Assembly: GCA_964036295.1 (NCBI GenBank)
Contig: OZ038464.1
Coordinates: 25,648,508 to 25,712,507, forward strand
Direction: 5' to 3'
Length of the DNA: 64,000 nucleotides
Source: Plumapathes pennacea
Lineage: Eukaryota; Cnidaria; Anthozoa; Antipatharia; Myriopathidae
In this document: positions 42,701 through 51,600 of the stretch, piece after piece
Layout of the letters: each line of letters begins with the position of its first letter
Numbering within the stretch: position 1 is the stretch's first letter
Position numbers and translations under genes: made by a program
Notes under the pieces: model-generated
What the model saw: the letters and a program-made list of their open reading frames with translations, nothing else
Databases searched by the model: none
What the model was told of the DNA's origin: nothing

Positions 42701-44454
42701 GTATGTTTTTATGTCTTTATTGGCTCTGTATCTGACTGTTTTTCTGTCTCATGGTATGTTTTATGTCTTTATTGGCTCTGTATCTGACTGTTTTTCTGTC
42801 TCATGTTATGTTTTATGTCTTTATTGGCTCTGTATCTGGCTGTTTTTCTGTCTCGTGGTATGTTTTTATGTCTTTATTGGCTCTGTGTATCTGACTGTTT
42901 TTCTGTCTCATGGTATGTTTTTGTTTTTATGTCTATTGGTTTGCTGTTTCTGGCAGTCTTTCTCTTTTTCCATGTAAACTTAATTTTAAGCAGCTTGACA
43001 GTTGATTGATCATGTGTCTTTTTTTTTTTCTTTTTTTTTTTTGTTTGCTTTTCTTGTTTTTCTGCAGAAAAAGGTCGGAGTTGTAGATTTGGAGACAGAT
43101 GCTCGAGTCAAAGTTCCAGAGACGTTTTCTCAACCCGACGTAGATAATGACCAAGTGACGGTAATTCAGTTGAGTTTTTGGGTGGTACCCTCACAAAGGC
43201 GCACAAATCGTAACTGTTATTTTCTGCATACTAACCTGATCATTTTTTTTCTTTTTCTTTTTGCAATGCGTAACATTTGCCCGTAAACAACAACATGACG
43301 TTAGTATTATTTGATTATTGTACAAAGCCGATTGTTATAGTTCTAATAGCGACACACTTAAAGTCATGTAGCGTCGATTCGATCTCCGATGGTGCTAATT
43401 TGCCGTTTGTGCAAAAACAACACATTTTAAAGAGGAGAGGGGCGCTTATTCGAGGGAAGCGTTTATTTGAGAATTTTTTAAACGAGTGCGAGTGTGTCGC
43501 GAACTGCGCACGACTGTAAAAATGGCTTATTTAATTTGCTCTTTAGATAACAACGCGTGCTAACCCAGCTAAGAGTGAGGTAGAAGGCAAGTCGACTCCG
43601 TGGTGGGTGATCTTAGTCGCTGTTCTGGGTGGGGTACTGTTGCTGGTCATTGCTATTGTTGTCCTGTATAAGGTGAGTGTCCTCCCCTCCATTGAGTGGA
43701 AAATATGTTGCTCTTGACTGCATTCTCGTGACATGGACTGGCGTTTAGTAAATCTTCATACCAGTACCCCAACCCCCCCCCCCCCCCCCTTACCCACCTA
43801 CTTATAGAAGCACCTATACGAGAATATCGCATACACCCCCACCCACCCCACCCCCTTTCTTTAATTGCCTTTTTCTATCTGTCGGTCTGTCTGTCTGTCT
43901 GTCATTCTTTCTTTCGTTTTGAAATCTTTGAAATTCTTTTGAAGTCTTGTCAGTATTGTGTATAAATATCGTGTATACATTTGTGTGATAGAACCAGCGT
44001 TCGCTCGCTCATTCATTCATTAATGGTGATCCGTTATGTTTCACATTGCAGCCAGCCTTGAAAAATGTTTCCTATAAACGCTCTTCCTATATACTTTTGT
44101 TAAAATCAGTGCGTTTGATCCTAAAATACGTGCCCACAAACTCGTGCTTTGCTTCTTGACCCCCAATCAACTTAGGAATTAACACAATATTAGATCATGC
44201 TGACAACCGTAGGGCTGCCAACATTTCACTGACAGGCGTAACCCCCAGTAGCAGTGCATTACTATAATGCTGTGTGCAACGCATCAGCGAAAAGCAGTAA
44301 CCCGCAACACTGTCATATGCAGAGTTAGTGCATCTTACTTTAACATAATTATTAATTGTCACATTTTCCTCAGTTTGGATTCTTCAGACGAAAACAATAT
44401 GGAAAGGAAATCTCCGACCCGCAGACCGAAGAAAGAGAACCGATGAACATTTAG
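22952..44454 (+). CDS. Integrin alpha subunit, copy C (32 exons, 1041 aa, no I domain)
   Basis: Complete paralog of copy B with the same 32-exon plan and phases. Exons: 22952-23136, 23724-23842, 26224-26351, 27463-27604, 27812-27919, 29163-29243, 29799-29843, 30282-30325, 30766-30837, 31443-31495, 31909-31993, 32688-32796, 33180-33280, 34301-34394, 34865-34910, 35395-35505, 35797-35852, 36542-36711, 36939-37073, 38164-38240, 38455-38602, 39062-39157, 39791-39861, 39945-40034, 40645-40747, 41403-41519, 42007-42063, 42315-42383, 42497-42610, 43068-43160, 43547-43672, 44374-44454. The ATG at 22952 gives a signal peptide before FNLDV. The propeller has VCAPRY, FVGGAPRA and calcium sites DLNSDGYTD, DINKDGFQD and DMDNNQFPD. 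Exon 4 is 18 bases longer than in copy B, adding residues around RGFPPFQE, and exon 9 differs strongly (VQMYNVLYDS against VLIYSKTGSD). RRRKRR at about 892-897 predicts furin cleavage. The tail reads FGFFRRKQYGKEISDPQ and ends EPMNI, so the hinge is GFFRR rather than GFFKR. A matrix receptor pairing with a beta chain is inferred. Confidence 0.95.
24360..24720 (+). pseudogene. Fragment resembling the basic N-terminal repeats of Helitron-encoded proteins
   Basis: An 84-codon ORF (24360-24614) starts MENLTEKLETQQSREARLQM and then repeats an Arg/Glu/Gln-rich unit of about 20 residues (RRNRETSEQQRMNADRKR, then similar). The repeat continues as DNA to about 24690 after the stop. Such RxxETxEQREAR arrays are, from memory, common at the start of Helitron helicase proteins and related transposon ORFs. 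No Rep or helicase motif is present. It lies in intron 2 of copy C. A low-complexity coincidence is the alternative. Confidence 0.35.
25927..26040. mobile_element. Partial MITE, AGCGGTTTT family
   Basis: It begins TTAGAGCTGTTTTCGGATG, the family terminus, and then jumps to internal text in the opposite orientation (CCAATCACAGAGGCTGTAAG, AACCAATCAGAAG). It is a rearranged or deleted copy in intron 2 of copy C. A shorter fragment of the same internal text lies near 10503-10560. Confidence 0.5.
26574..26690. repeat. Long-arm hairpin in intron 3 of copy C
   Basis: GATATGGATTTTATTTTC and GGTAAAAACAATATTTTA on the left pair with TAAAATATTGTTTTTACC and GAAAATAAAATTCATATC on the right, around a centre at CACTTGCGAAGCGCTCGCTC. 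Arms are about 45 bases with few mismatches. The outer flanks have CCGTG-type partners about 170 bases away (26402 and 26690), so the hairpin may be the core of a larger element. Confidence 0.65.
27947..28459. mobile_element. Pogo-like MITE with intact ends and TA flanks
   Basis: CAGTGGAACCTCC at 27947 and GGAGGTTCCACTG ending at 28459 are perfect inverted repeats, each flanked by TA. CAGT(G/A)GAACC termini with TA duplications are typical of pogo/Tigger-type DNA transposons (family knowledge). Internal text repeats GTGACCACT. No transposase is seen in 513 bp. It starts 28 bases after exon 5 of copy C. Confidence 0.8.
28553..28756. mobile_element. MITE, AACCCTTTCACTCCCAA family, copy 2
   Basis: AACCCTTTCACTCCCAA at the left and TTGGGAGTGAAAGGGTT at the right form a 17-bp perfect inverted repeat over 204 bases. 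Relatives are at 11893-12095 (full length), 29275-29420 (internal part) and 61690-61768 (right end). It lies in intron 5 of copy C. Confidence 0.75.
30410..30575. repeat. Hexanucleotide array (GTGTTC/GTGCTC), intron 8 of copy C
   Basis: Tandem TTCGTG and CTCGTG/CTCCTG units. All three plus frames and one minus frame are open across it (poly Phe-Val, Cys-Ser, Arg-Val and Asn-Thr), which explains the apparent ORFs; none is a gene. A similar array is in intron 10 of the same gene. Confidence 0.9.
31515..31692. repeat. Hexanucleotide array (GTGTTC/GTGCTC), intron 10 of copy C
   Basis: The same unit and strand as the intron 8 array, starting shortly after exon 10. ORFs through it are artefacts of the 6-bp period. 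Confidence 0.9.
32125..32205. repeat. GTTGTC then GTT array, intron 11 of copy C
   Basis: TCGTTGTCGTTGTCGTTG grades into pure GTT repeats. More GTT/GTC text follows to about 32310. Confidence 0.85.
33755..33955. repeat. GTT-rich low-complexity tract with TTTAGATTGTTG repeats
   Basis: In intron 13 of copy C, GTTGTTTAGATTGTT repeats four times from about 33890 after a GTC/GTT-rich stretch. The repeat ends directly at the next inverted-repeat element. Confidence 0.7.
33964..34230. mobile_element. MITE, AGCGGTTTT family, copy lacking its right end
   Basis: It begins AAGTGGTTTTTGGATGACTG and carries the family interior: ATTGGTCCAAACAAGTTTG, CCAATCAGG and GATTGGTTGAAAGCG. No right terminal repeat is found. 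It lies in intron 13 of copy C, just before exon 14 (34301). Confidence 0.55.
34446..34551. mobile_element. Small inverted-repeat element with TTA target duplication
   Basis: GGCCCGGGTCAAACGCC at the left and a diverged complement ending CCCTGGCC at the right are flanked by TTA on both sides. Inner arms (CACATGAGCCGAACTCAAT and complement) pair perfectly. The whole 106 bp can fold as one hairpin. It lies in intron 14 of copy C. Confidence 0.7.
35920..36450. repeat. TCACGTAC-rich tandem array, intron 17 of copy C
   Basis: More than 500 bases of ACTCACGTACTTACTTGCTC-type units with variable order, ending about 90 bases before exon 18. Apparent ORFs rich in Leu/Thr/Tyr come from this array. Confidence 0.9.
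37235..37405. mobile_element. Pogo-like MITE with TA flanks
   Basis: It begins CAGTAGAACATCGC after TA and ends GGGGGTTCTACTG before TA. Internal text (GAGTTAGCGGGAGTTC and TTGCAGGTAGCGGGG) repeats the terminal motif. It lies in intron 19 of copy C. Confidence 0.7.
37568..38119. repeat. 22-bp minisatellite, about 25 copies
   Basis: The unit is AAGAGAAGAGAATARCTTTATT, where one position alternates between A and G among copies. I count 25 copies with few other changes. On the minus strand each typical unit contains AATAAAG. It lies in intron 19 of copy C, ending about 45 bases before exon 20. Confidence 0.92.
39678..39755. repeat. TTA microsatellite
   Basis: Repeated ATT/TTA units in intron 22 of copy C, shortly before exon 23. 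A poly-Tyr ORF across it is an artefact. Confidence 0.9.
41655..41995. repeat. GATT-type tetranucleotide tract, intron 26 of copy C
   Basis: Loose GATTGATT repeats with TTTATTGATT and GGTTGGTTGG variants fill the intron up to the acceptor of exon 27. The position matches the GATT array in copy B. Confidence 0.75.
42084..42255. mobile_element. MITE, AGCGGTTTT family, left half
   Basis: It begins AGAGCGGTTTTCAGATGACT after TTA and follows the family to GCAAGTGGCG, then stops. Its first 150 bases match the element at 60105 closely. It lies in intron 27 of copy C, between exons 42007-42063 and 42315-42383. Confidence 0.65.
42655..42960. repeat. Tandem repeat of about 50 bp, intron 29 of copy C
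   Basis: The unit TTTATTGGCTCTGTATCTGA plus CTGTTTTTCTGTCTCATGGTATG and a short tail recurs about six times with small length changes. Hydrophobic ORFs (CLYWLCI and similar) come from the repeat. Confidence 0.88.
43766..43860. repeat. Poly(C) and CACCCC-rich tract
   Basis: A run of about 17 C, then ACCCCCACCCACCCC, in the last intron of copy C. Likely length-variable. Confidence 0.7.
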
Positions 44455-44579
44455 TCGATTTCTCTGACTCCAAATTCCCATTTGTTTTAGTGAAGCTACA
44501 AACGATTCAAACTGTTCAATGCTTGGCTGTCAGCTAGATAGGATTTCAGCGAGAACCTTAGATGATGTTGGGAGAGTTA

Positions 44580-44761
44580 GGCCCCGTTTACACTTAAAAA
44601 CTATTTCGGATACAAAGTTCCCACTTTCGATTCCGGATTCGTTTTCTCTCTGGATTCACTAAAAATGACACCGGATTCGCAAAAACTAGTGTAAACGCTT
44701 TCACGAATCCGGAAACAAATGTCTCGAATCCGGATAAATTCACTCTAGTGTAAACGGGGCC
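44580..44761. mobile_element. MITE with GGCCCCGTTTACACT ends, TTA duplication
   Basis: Perfect terminal GGCCCCGTTTACACT and AGTGTAAACGGGGCC, flanked by TTA on both sides, length 182. Internal text is palindromic around GGATTCGTTTTC and GAATCCGGA motifs. It lies in the 3' region of copy C, between the two alternative tail exons. Confidence 0.8.
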
Positions 44762-44770
44762 TTAGTTTGA

Positions 44771-44952
44771 GGCCCCGTTTACACTTGAAAACTGTTTCGG
44801 ATACAAAGTTCCCACTTTCGATTCTGGATTCGTTTTCTCTCCGGATTCACTAAAAATGACCCCGGATTCACAAAAACTAGTGCAAACGCTTTCACGAATC
44901 CGGAAACAAATGTCTCGAATCCGGATAAATTCGCTCTAGTGTAAACGGGGCC
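44771..44952. mobile_element. Second MITE copy with GGCCCCGTTTACACT ends, TGA duplication
   Basis: 182 bases, nearly identical to the element just before it and in the same orientation, but flanked by TGA on both sides. The different flanking triplets indicate separate insertion rather than a simple tandem duplication. Confidence 0.8.
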
Positions 44953-45021
44953 TGAGAGAACTTATTTGGTAGATAGTTGGATGAATTGTCTCGCGCATCG
45001 CGTTACTGACATAATCCCTCG

Positions 45022-45147
45022 TTGCTGGATAGGATTTCAGGGAAATTCCACGAATCCCATGTTGCTACATAGGATTTCAGGGAAATTCCACGAATCCCAT
45101 GTTGCTACATAGGATTTCACTGGGAAATTCCACGAATCCCACGTTGC
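45022..45147. repeat. Three-copy 40-bp tandem repeat
   Basis: The unit GTTGCTACATAGGATTTCAG plus GGAAATTCCACGAATCCCAT recurs three times. A single partial unit lies near 44537, before the two MITEs. Confidence 0.75.
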
Positions 45148-45610
45148 TTTTACAGTATCTTTGTTTCGGCTGTTAAAAAAATTGTGTCAGAATGTTTGTT
45201 CGTGCTTGTGATTAGGATCAGTTTAAATTTAGTGATTCGTCTAGTTGTTACTTTCGATTATAAATGCAATTTTTGATTACCCGATTGTCCGTGTGATTAG
45301 TTCTTTTTTCAGACTTCGCAAGTCTGCCACTTCCCAAAACCTTGAGAAAAGGCTTATTCTTGACGTCAAATTTTTAGTTTCACATCAAAATGTCTAAGAT
45401 CTCAGGAATCCGACCTACTAACGTAAAAATAACTGTACCCCAGACTAATTGTATTAGAATTTCGTTGCTGTAATGATTTTCACGGCACGCTAGGTTATAA
45501 CCCTGCTCGTGGTTTTGTATGTTTGTTTTTTGTTATTATTTTTGTTCGGAAACTTAAAGAAGGACTGGTTGGTTGTTTAACTTTGCACGTATTTTCGTTG
45601 CATGCTGTAG

Positions 45611-45685
45611 GTTGGGTTTTTCAAACGCAAAACGATCAAGAACATTTCGGAACCCACAATGGATTCTGAAGTCATCTTGACATAG
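45611..45685 (+). CDS. Alternative terminal exon of integrin copy C (second cytoplasmic tail)
   Basis: After a TGTAG acceptor, this exon reads VGFFKRKTIKNISEPTMDSE then VILT and TAG. It begins in phase 0, so exon 31 (43547-43672) can splice directly to it, skipping 44374-44454. It keeps the canonical GFFKR hinge but shares almost nothing with the usual tail after the hinge. Vertebrate integrin alpha 3, 6 and 7 chains use alternative tail exons (family knowledge). The spliced form would be 1039 aa. The other reading is the remnant last exon of a lost fourth gene. A pyrimidine-containing stretch precedes the acceptor, and a poly(A) signal candidate follows at 47129. Confidence 0.75.
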   Translation, partial: VGFFKRKTIKNISEPTMDSEVILT

Positions 45686-47160
45686 GACCCTGCATGCTTC
45701 ATCAACCCGGCATACGTGACGGTAAACTCCTGTAGTTGTAGTTTTAATTTGCACTTTTTCATAATTGTCGTTTTGGGTAATTCCCGTTTTGGGTTGGTTA
45801 GGAGTCTGCTATACTTGATCGTTTGGACGATGGAACTCATCTTTGGTGTGAAGCTCGATGCGAAGCTTCAAACAATGGCGTTTCCTCTTTTTCAGCCACC
45901 ATTAATTCGTCTTCTATTTTGGAAACCACTCAGAAACACCCAAATATGAAGTCTTGTGAATGACTACTACATGAATCTAACTGCTTGTTATCGAATTTTT
46001 GGTCTTCGGACGTTCAATTGATTATAGCGAAATACTGCACGACGTTAGTAAATTTCGTGAGTGCCAGCCACAGATCTGATCATGTCCGGTATTAGTATAT
46101 TATCGCTGTAGACGCAACCTAAAGGGAAGTGATGCCCTTGGACTCGAGGTTCAATGGACACAAACATATTGCTCTGAACTTCTAATTTCACCATGTTTTT
46201 GTTGTTGTTGTTGTTTTTGTTGTTTTTGTTGTTGTTGTTTATTTCACGAGTATTAAGAGAATTGATATTCTGGGTTTATTCAGAGGTGGCAATTGCTGTT
46301 CTCGACTAAACGATAGTTATTGCAGACTGGTTGTACGAATCCAATTGCACAAACACACGAAAAGAGGATATATTGAATTTATAAGAATTTAGCCTACAAT
46401 CAGTACACTGTGTGACAAAACTAATGCACAATATAGACAAAACATTAATATCACTGATATAATTATTTATCATCATTTTTTTTATAAGATCATGTCCTGA
46501 ACTTGAAATACTGACAATAGTTATCCAAAGACATTCAGTTTTCGCATAAACTGAAACCAAGGTGAAATTTGAAACGGGAGTTGAGAAGTAGCAGCTAATG
46601 TAAGTCCCCAGTGAAAAAAAACTGGTGTTGGAGTTTTGTTGAGTCAGTTGTGAAAATAGGAGCTTTAGGTTTCATTAGACAGTCAGGCAGGAGTTAAAAT
46701 TGTGAGTTTGATTTGTACTTCGGTTGAGTAAATGTACCTTTGGCAGTGAATGGGTAACAAAAGTTGAAGTAGCAGGAAGAAAAACTCTGGTGTTACTTTG
46801 ACGCGAAGGACGTTAGCGTTAGCTGTTGTTCAATGCTGAATACGCCAACTTCGACCTTGCATGGAATCCTTTTCTTCTGAGGACATTCTAGCTTGTGTCT
46901 TAGAAATAGCGTTATTCTAGCTCCTAAAGTAGTTTCAGAGTTGCTGTCGTTTACAGGTGTTTTTAGAAATGTGAATTTTTATAATGAAACTGATTAATGA
47001 AAATATGTATTTTGCGACTATTTAGTGATTTTCTAACGAATAACTTTGAATTGTACAAGTGTGCAATAACATTTTTATATCGAATGTTTTTTGTAAATTA
47101 GAAGATAGATATAAGTGATAGATAAGCAAATAAATTGTATCAAGGTGCCGCGTTTTGTAT
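45686..47160 (+). other. Putative long 3' UTR of integrin copy C (alternative form)
   Basis: AT-rich sequence without a convincing ORF, including a GTT-rich tract near 46199-46241. AATAAA at 47129-47134 is followed by GU-rich text, so transcripts ending with the 45611 exon could finish near 47160. No comparable AATAAA was seen between 44455 and 45610 for the other form. Confidence 0.4.
47129..47134 (+). terminator. Candidate poly(A) signal for integrin copy C
   Basis: AATAAA followed within 30 bases by TGCCGCGTTTTGTATTAATT and a TGTCTGG stretch, a plausible cleavage region. Confidence 0.4.
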
Positions 47161-47751
47161 TAATTTTGTCTGGTGCAGGTGTAATCTAATGTAAAATTGA
47201 AAACAATAGCTGGGAACCTATTCTCTCTCTTTCATAAAAATCCGTATTTTATCCCAAGGGAGGCTTAGATAAGTATACACAGTAGACTTGTGCGTGAAGG
47301 AACCTTAGTCACTGCACAGCCTGTTAGATTTTTGCGGACTCGTGAGCCGGTCCGGGAAAACGTCATGCGAAGGCTCTGGACCTGACAAAAGGCCCGTCAA
47401 TCCGGGCCCGTTCGGAGTTAATGTTCTTTACACTTGAAAAGTTGTACAAATTTCACCGGATTTTCAGAGCGCGCAAAAGCTGGCGAGGCAAGATCCGTAT
47501 GGTATACAGGGAAATAAATTTGAATCAAAAGGAGATCCATTTTAAGTTTGCATGCGTGTCATGCCGGGACATAAGTGTGAAGAGCTTCAAGAAAGCAGAA
47601 GTTGGAAGTTAGTGTAATACTTGAAGTCCCGTGACACAGCCGGCAGGTAAACGGCACTACCAAAACTGACGACCGAAACAAATCTATGAAAAGGTCGAAA
47701 ATATTACGTTTTACATCGTATTCAATAAAATAATAAACATAATGGGGGTAT

Positions 47752-47757
47752 TTTATT
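47752..47757 (-). terminator. Candidate poly(A) signal for SPARC
   Basis: AATAAA on the minus strand about 225 bases beyond the SPARC stop codon (47982-47984). Other AT-rich hexamers are nearby, so the assignment is tentative. Confidence 0.35.
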
Positions 47758-47981
47758 TTCTAAATAAAGTGGCTAGTACTAAAAATCAAGTTGTAAGCCA
47801 GCGATTAGCTACATTTTGACTGGTTAGAATAATTGTATAGAGACCTTACGAGCAAAAGGGTTATGGCCACAGTTGATTACTTCTGCAATTGTTATAGTCA
47901 TAATTTCATTATCATATTGTGAGGTTTCGCTGAAGCCTCAATGTCATTGCTCATATTTCATGATGTAAAGCACTCTGGAGT

Positions 47982-48608
47982 CTATAGCCTCTTGGTACCG
48001 ATGGACTCTCCTGTGGATAAAATTAAATATAGACTTGTTTAAGCCACGACAGACGCCCAAAACATATTTGCATGCTAGCTTGCAGACAGGCGCCCTATTT
48101 TAGATATTTTTGTCGTTAGAATGTTGTTTGTTGTTGTTGTTCTTCCTCTTTGGCTCTCGTTAAGTAATTGTACAATGAAAAATGGCAGTAAAAGGTTAAT
48201 AAAAAAGAGGAGTTTGTAGTCATACCTCCCACACCGAACGCAGCGTTCCATTCATCATTGGTTATCCCATCCTGACCATCAAGATCAGCAGACAAAAGGA
48301 ACCCGGGAAGGCAAGCCTCGAGGGGAGCTGCTTCAACCATTCGCTGCCCTTCAATCTCGTTCAGCCGGCCATCTCCATTCAAATCCCGCCTCCTGAACTC
48401 CCACTGTGTCAGAGTAACAGTTTGATTTGATTAAGTGCAAATTACCCCCTATTGTCTCGTGAGTCAGTATAATGCGTGAAACATAGACGATTTAAGTTTC
48501 TTGATCAGTTGCCTGCTGTAAACAGATGAGATGCTAGTACCGTATCTGGCACTGGCATACAGCGTTGTTCAGAAGAATGATGTAAGGACTAAAAATTTTA
48601 ATTATTAC

Positions 48609-48668
<60 letters not shown>

Positions 48669-51600
48669 CATTATTATCATTATTATTATTATCATTATTA
48701 TTATTATAGTGAAGTGAAGCATTCTTTTTGTTATGGGTGAAGTCATACTCGAGGGAAAAAAGTGTTTCTTTGGGAAATTTTCATGTAAATAAGTGGGTTG
48801 TACTGAGTAAATGTTGTTCAGTGTATCAAGTTAAACACCATTAAAACGCTAGTCATGCGCACACATTACAGGCACACACACCTCGCACAATCAGTCACAA
48901 AGCACAGCTGACTCACCTCGACCAGGTCTCGTTTTACTGAATCTTCCAATTCTTCGAAGTCCCGGCTCGCCCTGAACTTTGGGTTCATGCGAAGCACATA
49001 CAGCCACATCACGTACCGTTGACGGAACTGCATTAATTTCCCTGTATCTGGGCACTGCTTCAACGACTCCAGCGGATCACTTCCTGCAAATGAATATCAC
49101 GCCGTTACAGACTGTTCCCCCGCACAACTGTCATGTACTGCAGTGAGGTGAGTGTCTCGTGGTGTTAGGTATACAGTAACTAGAAAGACGATTTTTGCAG
49201 ATATCCCCTCGCCATGTGGAAGGTTCCCGATAGGTTTGGATGTGGGATGTCCGAGTGAGTTGGATGAATCATTTTCTTGCAAATCGAAGGAGGGGGGGGG
49301 ACCCCGCTATCTCGAGCTCTCAAGGGAAGCGAGAATTAGTTCGAGACATTGGAGGATTGAGATAGCGGGCCGGTTTCTACCAAGGTAAATTTCTACCAAG
49401 GTCGGTTTCTGTTCGAGATAGCGGGGTTCTACTGTATTCGAAATCGGCAGTGTCTCGGGTGATTGCGTGATTTGTTTAGTTTTGTTTCGACTATTTCTTA
49501 GTAACATGTTGAACTTAAAATCCACCCACACCGTGGCACATGCATCCACAACAGTAAACCTACTGTTTTTCTTGCAGACGCCTTCGTATTTCACGGCTGC
49601 GAAAATCTGGTGCTCGCAGGTAAACTTGTGCAGTTCGCAGAGACTGCTGAATTCCATCAAGTAGACGGTACACACGGGTGTCCTAGTGTCCGGACAGTCT
49701 GTGGGACACACGCACGATTCGGCACCGTCCTGTTCCACAACACACATCTTTCCTTCTGGGCAAACAGGTCTGCAATCATGACCTAAAAATTAAGCCCAAG
49801 ACACCTTACAAGGACGATTGAACGTTTTGCTTGTACAAAAAGTACTGCGGGACCGAAATGAGACAACAAATGCGCACGATGATAGAGAAGGTGTGACTCC
49901 AAGAGCGAAAGAGAAGCGGCAAAACTTCAACAAAATTGACACGGAAAAATTGCATTAAGAAATAGGAATAATAAGAGGGCAAAGAAAAATATTAAACACG
50001 GAGATGTTGACGTCTAAGTAAGAAGAAAAGAAGACGAAGGAGCAACTAAGAACGAAAGAAAAAGAGGGAGAAGTCAAAACGCAGGAGGACAGTAGTGTTT
50101 TCTTCTTCATTTATATTTTCCTGCAGAAAGGAAACCAGAGACGATAAAAGAAGGAAAGGAACTTCTTAACTAGCCCGTACTAACCACTTTTCCAGACAGA
50201 TTGGCCTTCAGCCACCCCCTGCAAAATGGGAGAGAAGGAACTTACTAGAAAATATCAGCCGGAATATTAATAATGACCGTTGTTGCATGCAGGAAGTTGG
50301 GACGGTGTTTCATGCAGGAAACAAAATAATTATTTATCCTAATTTTACGGTGCGTGATCCGCGGCATGAGAAAATAATAAATAAAGCCGGGCTTACTATA
50401 TACTGATTTCCCATAAAGACACGAAGATTACACAGAATAAAGTTGAAACCGCTATGAGAAAAGGTTCATGACTAATGGCCTGGCAAAACGGTGACACATT
50501 GTGGCGGCAACATTGTGTCCTTCGATGTTTCCAGGGTGGCAAAACGTGCGGCAACATTGTTGCGTTCCGCGTGGACACAACAAATGTTTCTGAAGTTTTT
50601 CAGAAACATTTTTTGTGTCCAGGACACAAATTTGTGTCCGCAACAAATGTTTCGCGCGTGGTGTATTTAACCGGTTATTCAATCTCCAGCTTGCTGAACA
50701 TCCACAACGACGCTTCACAAAAGAGGGCGTGTAGCGTATCGCGCAAAGCAGCACAAGGGAGAGGAGGCGCAGTGCATTGTGGTCATCCACACGAAATATT
50801 TCGATTTCCTGACCAAGTCGGGGACCAAGTAGATTAACTGTTTGTGATCACGGCGGGGATAGGTAGTCTTTACTATCGCATTAGTAAGCTCCTAATACTC
50901 TTTATGGAAACAAAACGAGTTTAGTTAATCAGCTGCAGTTTCCTGCTCATTTCTGAAGAACGTGGCACACAAACAATACGCTTTTACCCTCTATTTTCTT
51001 GGTTTAACCGAGTCCCAAGTCATTATACACCAGTCAATTGTAACCACCACCTCGGGGAATGGTGGGGCAATGTGAGGCATTTTTTTGTATTTGAAAGGTG
51101 TTTAAGCCCGAAGGGGTGGGGGATATTCTTTTTATGATTCCCGACCTGCGGAGGTGGGGCTCAAGGTGGGAGATTTGACCAAAAATATGATGCAGTGCGG
51201 CCTCGTCCAGTTCGACCACGCGGTTCGTTCGTGAGAGAAGTTTCTGTGCAAAGCCTCTTGTAAGATTTTGCCAAATTTTTGGCCTCACATTGTGGGGGAT
51301 TTGTCAGCACATTATGTCCCATGGGGTGGGGGAATAGTCGATTATTGCAACAAAGAAAATCCATGTCCCCACTATTCCCCGAGGTGGGGGGGGGGGGGGG
51401 GTGGGGGTTACAATTGACTGGTGCATTACTGCAGTAAGGCTTCTAAAGCGCGCACAGGTGAGCGATACAACTTGTCAACAGAACTACAAAAATGAATTCT
51501 ACAACAAAGCGCCCAATGTAACATCCTTTCCATGCGCGGAGTTCAGAGCTACAGCAGTGTGGCATAGAATTTGCGCTATATAAATCACTGAATCTTTCAT

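Noticed and set aside
44374-44454. The first tail exon of copy C as a pseudo-exon, since its hinge is GFFRR
   Set aside because: It has a good acceptor, correct phase and an EPMNI ending shared with copy B, so it is most likely the standard terminal exon.
50475-50837. 120-codon plus-strand ORF in SPARC intron 1
   Set aside because: It reads through a palindromic repeat with GGCAACATTGT motifs and shows no family signature.
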